Shown: piece after piece, positions 8,363 through 15,996 of the stretch
How positions within the stretch are numbered: position 1 is the stretch's first letter
Layout: the number at the start of each line of letters is the position of its first letter
Assembly (NCBI GenBank): GCA_963848205.1
Contig: CAWKCV010000001.1
Coordinates: forward strand, 186,001 to 250,000
Length of the DNA: 64,000 nt
Source of the DNA: BOG-908 sp963848205
Lineage (GTDB): Bacteria > Pseudomonadota > Alphaproteobacteria > Acetobacterales > Acetobacteraceae
Reading direction: 5' to 3'
The notes under the pieces: generated by a model
Databases searched by the model: none
What the model saw: only the letters and a program-made list of their open reading frames with translations
Told to the model about the DNA's origin: nothing
Position numbers and translations under genes: made by a program

Positions 8363-9853
8363 TCAGGTATCGCCGCCGGCCGAAGCGAACCGCATCGCCT
8401 CCTCGGCGGCGCGGAACAACGCCCGGCTCTTCTGCCGCGTCTCCTGGTACTCGCTCTCGGCCACGCTGTCGGCCACCACGCCGCAGCCGGCCTGCACATG
8501 CATCTCGCCGTCCTTGACCACCGCCATGCGCAGCCCGATGCAGGTATCCATCGTCCCGTCCGGCGCGAAATAGCCGATGCAGCCGGCATAGATGCCGCGG
8601 CGGTGCGGCTCCATCTCGTCGATGATCTCCATCGCCCGTATCTTCGGCGCGCCCGTCAGCGTGCCGGCGGGGAAGCCCGCCACCAGCGCGTCCATCGCCG
8701 ATATGCCCGGTTTGGCCCGGCCCTCCACCGTGCTGCTGATATGCATCACATGGCTGAAGCGCTCGATGGCGAAACTCTCGCGCACCCGCACGCTGCCGGG
8801 CTCGCACACACGGCCCACATCGTTGCGCCCCAGATCGACCAGCATCAGGTGCTCGGCGCGCTCCTTGGGATCGGCCAGCAGTTCGGTCTCCAGCGCCAGA
8901 TCCTCCGCCGGAGTCTGCCCGCGCGGCCGCGTGCCCGCCAAAGGCCGCAGCGTCACCTGGCCGTTCCGCAAACGGACCAATATCTCGGGGCTGCTGCCCA
9001 CCACGGCAAACCCGCCGAAATCGAGGAAGAACAGGAACGGCGCCGGGTTGATCCGGCGCAGCGCGCGGTACAGCGCGAACGGCGGCAGGGCGAACGGCGC
9101 GATGAAACGCTGGCTCGGCACCACCTGGAACGCATCTCCGGCTTCGATATAGAGACGCACCCGCTCGACCACGTCGAGGAACGCCGCATGGGTGAAGTTG
9201 GACCGCGGCTCGCCCAAGGGAGCCGTCGCCTCCGGCGCCGCCATGGCCGGCAACGGGCGCTGCAACGCCGTCCGCGCCTCGGCCAGCCGCGCCTGCGCAT
9301 CCGCCCAGGCCGCCTCGTCCGTCACGCCGCGCGCGGGGTAGATCGGCGCGGCCAGCGTCAGCTCGTCGCGCACATTGTCGAACACTGCGAACAGCGTCGG
9401 CCGCAGCAACACCGCTTCCGGCACGCAAAGCGGATCGGGCGCGGTGCCGGGCAGGCGCTCCATCAGCCGCACCATGTCGTAGCCGAGATAGCCCACCAGC
9501 CCGCCGATCATCGGCGGCAACCCGGCCGGCAGCTCCAGCCGCGTCTCGTCGACCAGTGCGCGCAGGCTCTCCAGCGCCGGTCGCGGGTCGGCCACGAACG
9601 CGTCCGGCGCCGACCGTGCCTGCCGGTTGCACTCGGCCACCCCGTCGCGGCAGCGCCAAACCAGGTCCGGCATCATCCCGATCACCGAGTAGCGCCCGCG
9701 TGCCGAGCCGCCCTCGATGCTTTCCAGCAAAAACGAGTTCGCCTGTCCGTAGGCCAGCTTCAGAAAGGCGGCGACCGGCGTCTCCAGATCGGCCACGCCA
9801 TGCCAGAACGCCACCCGCGGCCGGTTGCCATCCGCCGGGCTGCCAGCACTCAT
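8363..9853 (-). CDS. trpE: Anthranilate synthase component I
   Basis: Chorismate-utilising enzyme that makes anthranilate with ammonia from TrpG; committed step of tryptophan synthesis. The protein has 496 aa. The N-terminal part carries the LLES element of the tryptophan feedback site (SFLLESIEGG). The C-terminal chorismate-binding domain shows VVGSSPEILVRL, RPLAGTRPRG, MLVDLGRNDVGRV, TVEGRAKPG, FPAGTLTGAPKIRAMEII and AGCGVVADS. The ATG at 9853 overlaps the ppiD stop (ATGA), so it is probably co-transcribed with the upstream foldase gene, a common arrangement in alphaproteobacteria. Confidence 0.97.
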   Translation of the reverse strand: MSAGSPADGNRPRVAFWHGVADLETPVAAFLKLAYGQANSFLLESIEGGSARGRYSVIGMMPDLVWRCRDGVAECNRQARSAPDAFVADPRPALESLRALVDETRLELPAGLPPMIGGLVGYLGYDMVRLMERLPGTAPDPLCVPEAVLLRPTLFAVFDNVRDELTLAAPIYPARGVTDEAAWADAQARLAEARTALQRPLPAMAAPEATAPLGEPRSNFTHAAFLDVVERVRLYIEAGDAFQVVPSQRFIAPFALPPFALYRALRRINPAPFLFFLDFGGFAVVGSSPEILVRLRNGQVTLRPLAGTRPRGQTPAEDLALETELLADPKERAEHLMLVDLGRNDVGRVCEPGSVRVRESFAIERFSHVMHISSTVEGRAKPGISAMDALVAGFPAGTLTGAPKIRAMEIIDEMEPHRRGIYAGCIGYFAPDGTMDTCIGLRMAVVKDGEMHVQAGCGVVADSVAESEYQETRQKSRALFRAAEEAMRFASAGGDT

Positions 9854-11754
9854 TCGCCCTGCTGCTGCGCGATCAGCCCCTGCACCACCGATGGCCGCAC
9901 CACCGCATGCGCCTGGTCGCGGACCGCTGTCGCATACAGCTCGGTGTAGTCGTCGTGCAGCGCGTGGGCCATGCCGTCGCGCGCCTGCCGCATACCAAGC
10001 TCGTCGCTCTTCGGGTCCGGCTGCACGATCTGCGCCAACTGCGCGACGACGAAGCCGGCATTGGTCTCCACCATCGTCGCTTCGTGCAGCTTCAGCGTGA
10101 ACAGCGTGTTCACCAGCTCGGCCGGAACACCCGCCGCCGGATGGTTGCGCCGCAGCACAGGCGAGGCCGCCACCTTCAAGCCGGCGCCCCAGGCCGCATC
10201 GCGCAGGCTCTGCCCGCCGCGCACGAGCTGAAGAATGCGCGACGCCGCGGCCTCCTGCACATGGCGCACCTGGTCGCGCTGCCAGTCGAGCAGCACCTGC
10301 GCACGCACCGTATCGAACGGCCGCCGGGCCGGCTTCGTCACGCTGTCCACCGCGATCGCGTACCAGATATGGTCCGGCCCCTCGACCGCCTGGATCTGGT
10401 CGCCGGGATTCGTCTTGAACGCCGCATCCACGATCTGCTCGCGCGCGGTGCCCGCCGGAATCGGCGCCGGCGTGCCGTCCGGCGTCATGCCCTTGGCATC
10501 CAGCGTGCCCGCCGCACCCGTCGCACCCAGATCGGCCGGCACCTCGTCGATCTTGGCGCCACCCGCAAACACGTCCTGCAGCTTGCGCGCCCGCGCGTCG
10601 ATCAGCTCAACCGCCCGCTCGGCCGCCGCCTTCTGGTGCAGCTCCGGCTTGAGCTGCTCGAAGCTCGGGTTCTTCGCCGGCGTGATCGCGGTCACGCGGA
10701 AAACGTAGCTGCCCAGCGGCTGGTTGACCGGGCCCACCACCGTGTCCAGCGGCGCCGAGAACGCAGCCGCAGCCAGCTCCGGCGAGGGCACTTCGGCCCG
10801 CGCCGCATTGTCGAGCGGGGTTGCCGACGCATTGGCCGCCTTGGCCGCCGCCTGCATCGCCTCCCAGCTCGCGCCCGCCTTCCATGTCGCGGCCAAGCCC
10901 GACGCTACCGACGCCGAGGAGGCGGTGATCACCCGCAGGGAGCGCTTCTCGGGCGCCTGATAGTCGGATTTATGCGCCTCGAACCAGGCGCGCACATCGG
11001 CGTCCGGCACCGTCAGGCCGCGCCCGACACTGTCCGGCGAGAGGATCGCCACCTTGATGTGGCGGTATTCCGGCGCGGTGTATTGGGCCGCGTTGTTGTC
11101 GTAGTAGCGGTGCAGCACCGTCTCGGCGGGTGCGGCCGGCAAAGGCTGGCCGGCAAAGCCGAGCGTCGTCATGTCCGCCACCCTGCCCTCGTTGACGTAG
11201 CGGAATACCAGGGAGGTCAGCAGGTCCGACGGCGTGCTGCCGGCCGTCACCGTCTGCAGCAACTGGTTCTGCGCCACGTCCTGCCGCACCAGCTCGAGAA
11301 AATGCGCCCGCGTCATGTTGTTGCTGGCGAGCACCTGCTGCAGCAGCGGCTCGCTGAACTTGCCGTCAATGCCCTGGAACTGCTTCATCTCGAACACCTG
11401 CGCCCGCACCTGGCTGTCCGGCACCACGATCCCCATCGCGCGCACTTCGCCCGCCAGCGCCTGCTGCGTCACCAGCCGGCCCAGCGTCTGCTGCGCCACC
11501 TGCATGCGCAGGCTGGGCGGTATCTGCGACGGGTCCGGCAACTGCTCGGTATAGCGGCGCATCGAGGCCTGGAACTCGCCCATGAATTCCTGCGGCGTGA
11601 TGTCGTGGCCCTGCACGGTCGCCACGGCACTGGGCGCCCCGCCGATATTGCGCACCACGTCGGCGATGCCCCACGAGGCGAACGAGGCGACCAGCACCAT
11701 GAAGAAGATACGTGCGGGCCAGGTGCCGGCGAAATGTCGGAAGGCGGACAACAT
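9850..11754 (-). CDS. ppiD: PpiD/SurA-type periplasmic peptidyl-prolyl isomerase
   Basis: Membrane-anchored periplasmic folding factor, 634 aa from ATG 11754 (MLSAFRHFAGTWPARIFF). One N-terminal transmembrane segment (about residues 13-32) anchors it. A SurA_N-like chaperone domain follows (VQGHDITPQEFMGEFQ), then a parvulin-type PPIC domain around residues 230-360 and a second repeat of similar fold. Other in-frame starts upstream lack a better ribosome-binding site. It is the first gene of the tryptophan operon on this strand. PpiD homologues often lack isomerase activity, so the role is best called chaperone. Confidence 0.88.
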   Translation of the reverse strand: MLSAFRHFAGTWPARIFFMVLVASFASWGIADVVRNIGGAPSAVATVQGHDITPQEFMGEFQASMRRYTEQLPDPSQIPPSLRMQVAQQTLGRLVTQQALAGEVRAMGIVVPDSQVRAQVFEMKQFQGIDGKFSEPLLQQVLASNNMTRAHFLELVRQDVAQNQLLQTVTAGSTPSDLLTSLVFRYVNEGRVADMTTLGFAGQPLPAAPAETVLHRYYDNNAAQYTAPEYRHIKVAILSPDSVGRGLTVPDADVRAWFEAHKSDYQAPEKRSLRVITASSASVASGLAATWKAGASWEAMQAAAKAANASATPLDNAARAEVPSPELAAAAFSAPLDTVVGPVNQPLGSYVFRVTAITPAKNPSFEQLKPELHQKAAAERAVELIDARARKLQDVFAGGAKIDEVPADLGATGAAGTLDAKGMTPDGTPAPIPAGTAREQIVDAAFKTNPGDQIQAVEGPDHIWYAIAVDSVTKPARRPFDTVRAQVLLDWQRDQVRHVQEAAASRILQLVRGGQSLRDAAWGAGLKVAASPVLRRNHPAAGVPAELVNTLFTLKLHEATMVETNAGFVVAQLAQIVQPDPKSDELGMRQARDGMAHALHDDYTELYATAVRDQAHAVVRPSVVQGLIAQQQGE

Positions 11755-11904
11755 GCTGATTGGTTCTCGAAAGCAGGGCCGCAACATAAGGGTGGCCGCG
11801 GCCGCAGGCAAAGCCCACACATGGCGTGGCGCATCCGCATCGGTCGGGTTGCGCATCGATGCCCTCTCGTCTAGCGACGTTCAGGGTGGAGGAACCAGGG
11901 TACG

Positions 11905-12726
11905 ATGCCCCGCTTTGGTATCGAGAACGAATTGTGGTTCGAGTCGGCGAAGTCCGGCCTGGAACGCCGCGGCTTCCGCGTGCGGGTGCAACAGCGCTCG
12001 ATCGTCATCGAAAAAGAGCAGCGCCTGCCGCGCCTGATGGGCAGCGCGCGCGATTTCCTCGACTACGCCGAACGGCAAGGCCTGCGCATCGACCCCGGCG
12101 CGTTCGACGCTGCCGACCGCTACGGCGACATCCGCTCCGACCTCTCCAACCGCGCCTCCGAATCCCCCTTCGAGACGCCGCCCGCGATCGAGGTGGTCGA
12201 GGAGGAAATGCCGCGATTCCAGGAGGGCTCGTTGCTGCGCAGCCCGCCGGTGGCCGGCAACATCAGCCGCTCCACGGTGCCCGTGCCACCGCCCGCACCC
12301 AGTCATGGGCGACGCCGCGAAGATGCGCCGCCCGCCGACGAACGCGCCAGCCTTCGGGCCGATGAAGCGCGGCTGACGCTGGAGCGCTGCAGCGCGCTCG
12401 AAGCCCGCAACCTGGAGCTCGAACGCAAACAGGCCGAACTGCGCGCCGAACTCGCCCGCGCAGGGTTCGCGCTGGAAGAAGCCGTCAAGCAGCGCGAACT
12501 CTACCACCTGTCGGCCAATGCCGCCGAGGAGCGCGCCCGCCTCCTGCAGCTCGAGCTGAACGGCCCTGCCGACGAGCGCGGCGCCGACAAGCGCTTCAAC
12601 GCACTGCGCCGCTATTTGGCCCGCGAACTGCACCCTGACCTCGCCGGCGAAAATGCCGACGAGCGGGCCATCCGCGAGACCATCTTCAAACGCGTCTGGG
12701 CCAAGATCGAGCAGTTGCAGGCGTGA
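11905..12726 (+). CDS. Coiled-coil protein with C-terminal J-domain-like HPD motif
   Basis: A 273-aa protein of unknown function. Residues 1-75 are a compact basic domain. Residues 80-150 are proline-rich and probably disordered. Residues about 150-215 are a long charged coiled coil (leucine and glutamate/arginine heptads). The C-terminus ends with RRYLARELHPDLAG, in which the YxAxELHPD pattern resembles helix II plus the HPD loop of a J domain, although the domain would be truncated. The next gene, ccmA, starts inside its stop codon (GTG overlapping TGA), so the three genes form one operon. A link to DnaK or to cytochrome c maturation is speculation. Confidence 0.7.
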   Translation: MPRFGIENELWFESAKSGLERRGFRVRVQQRSIVIEKEQRLPRLMGSARDFLDYAERQGLRIDPGAFDAADRYGDIRSDLSNRASESPFETPPAIEVVEEEMPRFQEGSLLRSPPVAGNISRSTVPVPPPAPSHGRRREDAPPADERASLRADEARLTLERCSALEARNLELERKQAELRAELARAGFALEEAVKQRELYHLSANAAEERARLLQLELNGPADERGADKRFNALRRYLARELHPDLAGENADERAIRETIFKRVWAKIEQLQA

Positions 12727-13310
12727 GCCCGCGCCTGCAGGCCAGTGGCATCTCCGTCTTCCGCGGCGACCGGCTGGTGCTGCGCGACGTGGACCTCGCC
12801 GTGCCCGAAGGCGGCGCCCTGCTTCTGCTCGGTCCCAACGGCGCCGGCAAATCCACCCTGCTGCGCGCGCTCGCCGGCCTCAAACGGCTTGATGCTGGCA
12901 CCATCACCTTCGACGGCACGACCGATTATGCCGGTCAGGCCGCCTATCTCGGCCACCAGGACGCCATCAAGCCCGGCCTGACCACGCTGGAAAACCTCGC
13001 CTTCGCCGCCGCCATCTCAGGCGCCGACCGCCAAGGCGCACTCGATGCGCTCGGCCTGCGCGCACTCGCCGACCTGCCCGCCCGCATGCTCTCGGCCGGC
13101 CAGAAACGCCGCCTCGCCTTGGCCCGCCTGGCCGTCGGCGCACACAAGCTCTGGCTGCTCGATGAGCCGACCGTAGGGCTGGACGATGCCTCCCTGCACC
13201 GCCTCGCCGCCCTGCTCGCCACCCACCGCGCCACCGGCGGCGTGGTCGTCGCCGCCACCCATCTCGCACTGCCCCTGCCCGGCGCCACCGAACTGCGCCT
13301 CGGCGCATGA
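12723..13310 (+). CDS. ccmA: Heme exporter ATP-binding protein CcmA
   Basis: ATPase of the CcmABCD complex, which releases holo-CcmE during system I cytochrome c maturation. The 195-aa protein has Walker A (GPNGAGKSTLL, about residues 38-48), ABC signature (LSAGQKRRLALARL) and Walker B with D-loop (LWLLDEPTVGLDD). The GTG start overlaps the preceding stop by three bases, and the end overlaps ccmB by four bases. The short length and the ccmB neighbour separate it from general ABC ATPases. ccmC and later genes are not in the window. Confidence 0.93.
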   Translation: MSPRLQASGISVFRGDRLVLRDVDLAVPEGGALLLLGPNGAGKSTLLRALAGLKRLDAGTITFDGTTDYAGQAAYLGHQDAIKPGLTTLENLAFAAAISGADRQGALDALGLRALADLPARMLSAGQKRRLALARLAVGAHKLWLLDEPTVGLDDASLHRLAALLATHRATGGVVVAATHLALPLPGATELRLGA

Positions 13311-13972
13311 CCGCGTTCGCCGCCCTCCTCGCGCGCGAACTGCGCCTCGCCGCGCGCCATGGCGGCGACACCGCCGGCGCCGTGCTGTTCTTCTTCGTCG
13401 CCGGCGCGCTGTTTCCGCTCGCCATCGGCCCGGCCCCCGAAACGCTCGCCCGCCTCAGTCCCGGCATCGTCTGGGTATGCGCGCTGCTCGCCGCCCTCCT
13501 GCCGCTCGACCGCCTGTTCGGCGCCGATTACGACGACGGTTCGCTCGACCAGCTCCTGCTCTGCGGCCTCCCCGCCAGCCTCGTGGCGCTCGCCAAAGCC
13601 ATCGCCCACTGGCTCGTCACCGGCCTGCCGCTGCTGCTCGCCGCAACCCCGCTCGCGCTCATGCTGCGCATGCCGCCCGCCGCCCTGTCCACTTTGCTGG
13701 CCGGCCTGGCCCTGGGCACCGCCAGCCTCTCGCTGCTCGGCGCCGCCTGCGCCGCCATCGTGCTCGGCGCCCGTCGCGGCAGCGTGCTGCTGCCTGTCCT
13801 GGTGCTGCCTCTGGCAACCCCGGTGCTGATTTTCGGCGCGTCGGCGGCCGATGCGGCAGGCGCCGGGCTGCCTGCCAGGGGCGAGCTGCTGCTGCTTGCG
13901 GCTTATTTGTCGGCTTGTTTGCCGCTATGTCCGATAGCGGGGGGCGCGGCATTGCGGGGCGCGGCGGAGTAG
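13307..13972 (+). CDS. ccmB: Heme exporter membrane protein CcmB
   Basis: Membrane partner of CcmA in system I cytochrome c biogenesis. The 221-aa protein has six hydrophobic segments. Family features visible are FAALLARELRLAARHGGD near the N-terminus, LFPLAIGPAPETLARLSPG and DYDDGSLDQLLL (about residues 68-80). It starts with an ATGA overlap with ccmA. It is followed by about 310 bases without a gene rather than by ccmC, which most relatives have next, so the ccm set is split in this genome. Confidence 0.93.
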   Translation: MTAFAALLARELRLAARHGGDTAGAVLFFFVAGALFPLAIGPAPETLARLSPGIVWVCALLAALLPLDRLFGADYDDGSLDQLLLCGLPASLVALAKAIAHWLVTGLPLLLAATPLALMLRMPPAALSTLLAGLALGTASLSLLGAACAAIVLGARRGSVLLPVLVLPLATPVLIFGASAADAAGAGLPARGELLLLAAYLSACLPLCPIAGGAALRGAAE

Positions 13973-14283
13973 GACGCAAGGTCTTCGTTTCTGAAGCAAA
14001 GAAGCGAAAGCCCTTTTCTCCGCTGGCGCGCGGCTCGCGACGGTCAACAACCTTGTCGCGAAGCTTTCGGATGCCAGGAAGCTTGCGGTGTTCGAAGCCC
14101 GCGGTCAATCTGTTACTTGATCGAAAGGATTTGCCGAAAAGCAGGTGAGCTTGTTTCTGAGCTTGGCGCGTCGACCCAAAAAGGACTGCTTAACCTGCGG
14201 CGCGCAAAATGACCGCTCGGCGCTGATGTGCGCACTTGCGGCAACTCGGCGGACCGATCACGATATCGTGAGGAGGATGCGCC
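13973..14283. other. 311-base gap with decayed REP-like sequence ahead of the glucosidase gene
   Basis: No gene is visible here. Positions 13978-14011 hold a degenerate type-2 palindrome (GGTCTTCGTTTCTGAAGC then AAAGAAGCG). Positions 14175-14191 hold an isolated right half of type 1 (CCAAAAAGGACTGCTT). These look like remnants of a facing pair that has diverged or been rearranged. An AGGAGG ribosome-binding site for the next gene is at the right end. Confidence 0.5.
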
Positions 14284-15912
14284 ATGCTCGACCAGTCAGA
14301 GTCATACAATGCGTGGTGGCGGGGCGCCGTCATCTATCAAATCTATCCGCGCAGCTTTTTCGACAGCAACGGTGACGGTATCGGCGACCTGCCCGGCGTC
14401 ACTGCCAAGCTCGACCACGTGGCCGCCCTCGGCGTGGACGCGATCTGGCTCTGCCCCGTCTTCCTCTCCCCGCAACGCGATTTCGGCTACGACATCTCCG
14501 ACCACCTCGCCATCGACCCCGCCTACGGCACCATGGCCGATTTCGACGCCATGGTCGCCCGCGCCCACGCACTCGGCCTGCGCGTGCTGATCGACCAGGT
14601 GTGGAGCCACACCAGCGACCGCCATGGCTGGTTCGCGCAGAGCCGCGTGAGCCGCGAAGGTCCGCACGCCGCCTGGTATGTGTGGGCCGACCCGAGCGAG
14701 GACGGCACGCCCCCTAACAACTGGCTCAGCGTGTTCGGCGGCGCCGCATGGACCTGGGAGCCGCGCCGCCGGCAATATTACCTGCACCATTTCCTCCCCC
14801 ACCAGCCGCAGCTCAACCTGCACAACCCGGCCGTGCAGGACGCTCTGCTCGCTATCGGCCGCTTCTGGCTCGACCGCGGCGTGGACGGCTTCCGGCTGGA
14901 CGCGCTGGATTTCTTCACCCACGACCCGGCGCTGCGCAGCAATCCCTCGGCGCCGCACGGCGCACCCTGCGCCAAACTGTTCGGCCGCCAACGCCACGCG
15001 CACGACATGATGCAGCCGCAGACCGACGCTTTCCTGTCCCGCGTGCGCGCTTTGGTGTCCGCCTACCCGGGTGCCGCGACCCTCGGCGAAGTCTCCAGCC
15101 AGGACGGCGCCTACGCGCGCTGCCGCGACTACACGCGCGACGGCCAGCTCCACATGGCCTACTCGCTGCGCCCCACCCGCGGCGATTTCGACTGGGCCGA
15201 CGTGCGCGCGCTGATCGAGCAGGCCGCCGAGCCCGAAGGCTGGCTGTGCTGGTCGTTCAGCAACCACGACGTCGAACGCGCCATCAGCCGCTGGAACCCG
15301 TCGCGAGCCTCGGGCGACGCGCCCGATCCCCGGTTCGCGCGCCTGCTGATGGCCTTCCAGCTCAGCCTGCGCGGCAGCGTGCTGGTCTATCAGGGCGAGG
15401 AACTCGGCCTTACCGAAGCCGAACTCTCCGCCGACCAGCTGCGAGACCCTTTCGGCATCGCCTACTGGCCGGAATTCCGCGGCCGCGACGGCAGCCGCAC
15501 GCCCATGCCCTGGCAAGCCGGCCAGCCGAACGCCGGCTTCTCGCCCGCTACGCCCTGGCTGCCGGTGCCCACCGAGCATCAAGCTCTGGCGGCCGACCGG
15601 CAAGAGGCCGACCCCGCTGCTTTCCTGCACGACTGGCGCCGCTTCCTCGATTTCCGTCGCGCCCATCCGGCGTTGCGCGCCGGCAGCCTCGAACCGCTCG
15701 ACCTGCCAGCACCGCTCGTCGGCTTCGTCCGCCGCGGCGAGACGGAGGAGATCACCTGCCTGTTCAACCTGTCCGCCAGCCACGTCAGCGTGCCCGGTCC
15801 CATCAGCCTGGAGCCGTTCGGCACAGCTTTTGTTCATGGCCACTTGGACGGAGGGTTTGAAAAAAGGAAGCAGTCCTTTTTTAAAAAAAAGGACCAAAAA
15901 ACTTTCATCTAG
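14284..15912 (+). CDS. GH13 alpha-glucosidase (oligo-1,6-glucosidase-like, subfamily 23 type)
   Basis: Hydrolyses, or transglycosylates, terminal alpha-glucosides; no signal peptide, so probably cytoplasmic. The 542-aa protein has the (beta/alpha)8 motifs: AVIYQIYPRSFFDSNGDGIGD, the nucleophile D206 in GFRLDALDF with R204, acid/base E269 in TLGEVSS, and H328-D329 in SFSNHDVER. A strong AGGAGG precedes ATG 14284. The last roughly 17 residues (from EKRKQS onward) and the stop codon derive from a REP-like palindrome, so the natural C-terminus was probably near FVHGHLDGG. Substrate preference cannot be read from sequence; sucrose and maltose are both possible. Confidence 0.9.
   Translation: MLDQSESYNAWWRGAVIYQIYPRSFFDSNGDGIGDLPGVTAKLDHVAALGVDAIWLCPVFLSPQRDFGYDISDHLAIDPAYGTMADFDAMVARAHALGLRVLIDQVWSHTSDRHGWFAQSRVSREGPHAAWYVWADPSEDGTPPNNWLSVFGGAAWTWEPRRRQYYLHHFLPHQPQLNLHNPAVQDALLAIGRFWLDRGVDGFRLDALDFFTHDPALRSNPSAPHGAPCAKLFGRQRHAHDMMQPQTDAFLSRVRALVSAYPGAATLGEVSSQDGAYARCRDYTRDGQLHMAYSLRPTRGDFDWADVRALIEQAAEPEGWLCWSFSNHDVERAISRWNPSRASGDAPDPRFARLLMAFQLSLRGSVLVYQGEELGLTEAELSADQLRDPFGIAYWPEFRGRDGSRTPMPWQAGQPNAGFSPATPWLPVPTEHQALAADRQEADPAAFLHDWRRFLDFRRAHPALRAGSLEPLDLPAPLVGFVRRGETEEITCLFNLSASHVSVPGPISLEPFGTAFVHGHLDGGFEKRKQSFFKKKDQKTFI
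15858..15908 (+). repeat. REP-like palindrome, copy 5 (end of the glucosidase gene)
   Basis: The arms are GTCCTTTTTT (15873-15882) and AAAAAAGGAC (15885-15894), followed by CAAAAAACTTTC. It forms the left half of a facing pair with copy 6. Between them lies a further hairpin (GCTGTCG and CGACAGC, about 15912-15944). It supplies the last codons of the glucosidase gene. Confidence 0.85.
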
Positions 15913-15953
15913 CTGTCGCGTGCTCGTTACGGAGCGAGCGACAGCCGGATAGA

Positions 15954-15990
15954 GGTCTTTTGCTTCTTTTCTTCAGAAAAGAAGGCCTTG
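15954..15990 (-). repeat. REP-like palindrome, copy 6 (3' of ptsI)
   Basis: Type-2 copy. The perfect arms are CTTCTTTTCT (15963-15972) and AGAAAAGAAG (15975-15984), flanked by GGTCTTTTG and GGCCTT. It lies just beyond the ptsI stop and faces copy 5. Confidence 0.85.
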
Positions 15991-15996
15991 CCTTGC

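Noticed and set aside
8498..11874. Long plus-strand frames opposite trpE and ppiD (8498-9949, 9556-11874)
   Set aside because: Antisense shadows with arginine- and histidine-rich composition; the minus-strand proteins are well supported.
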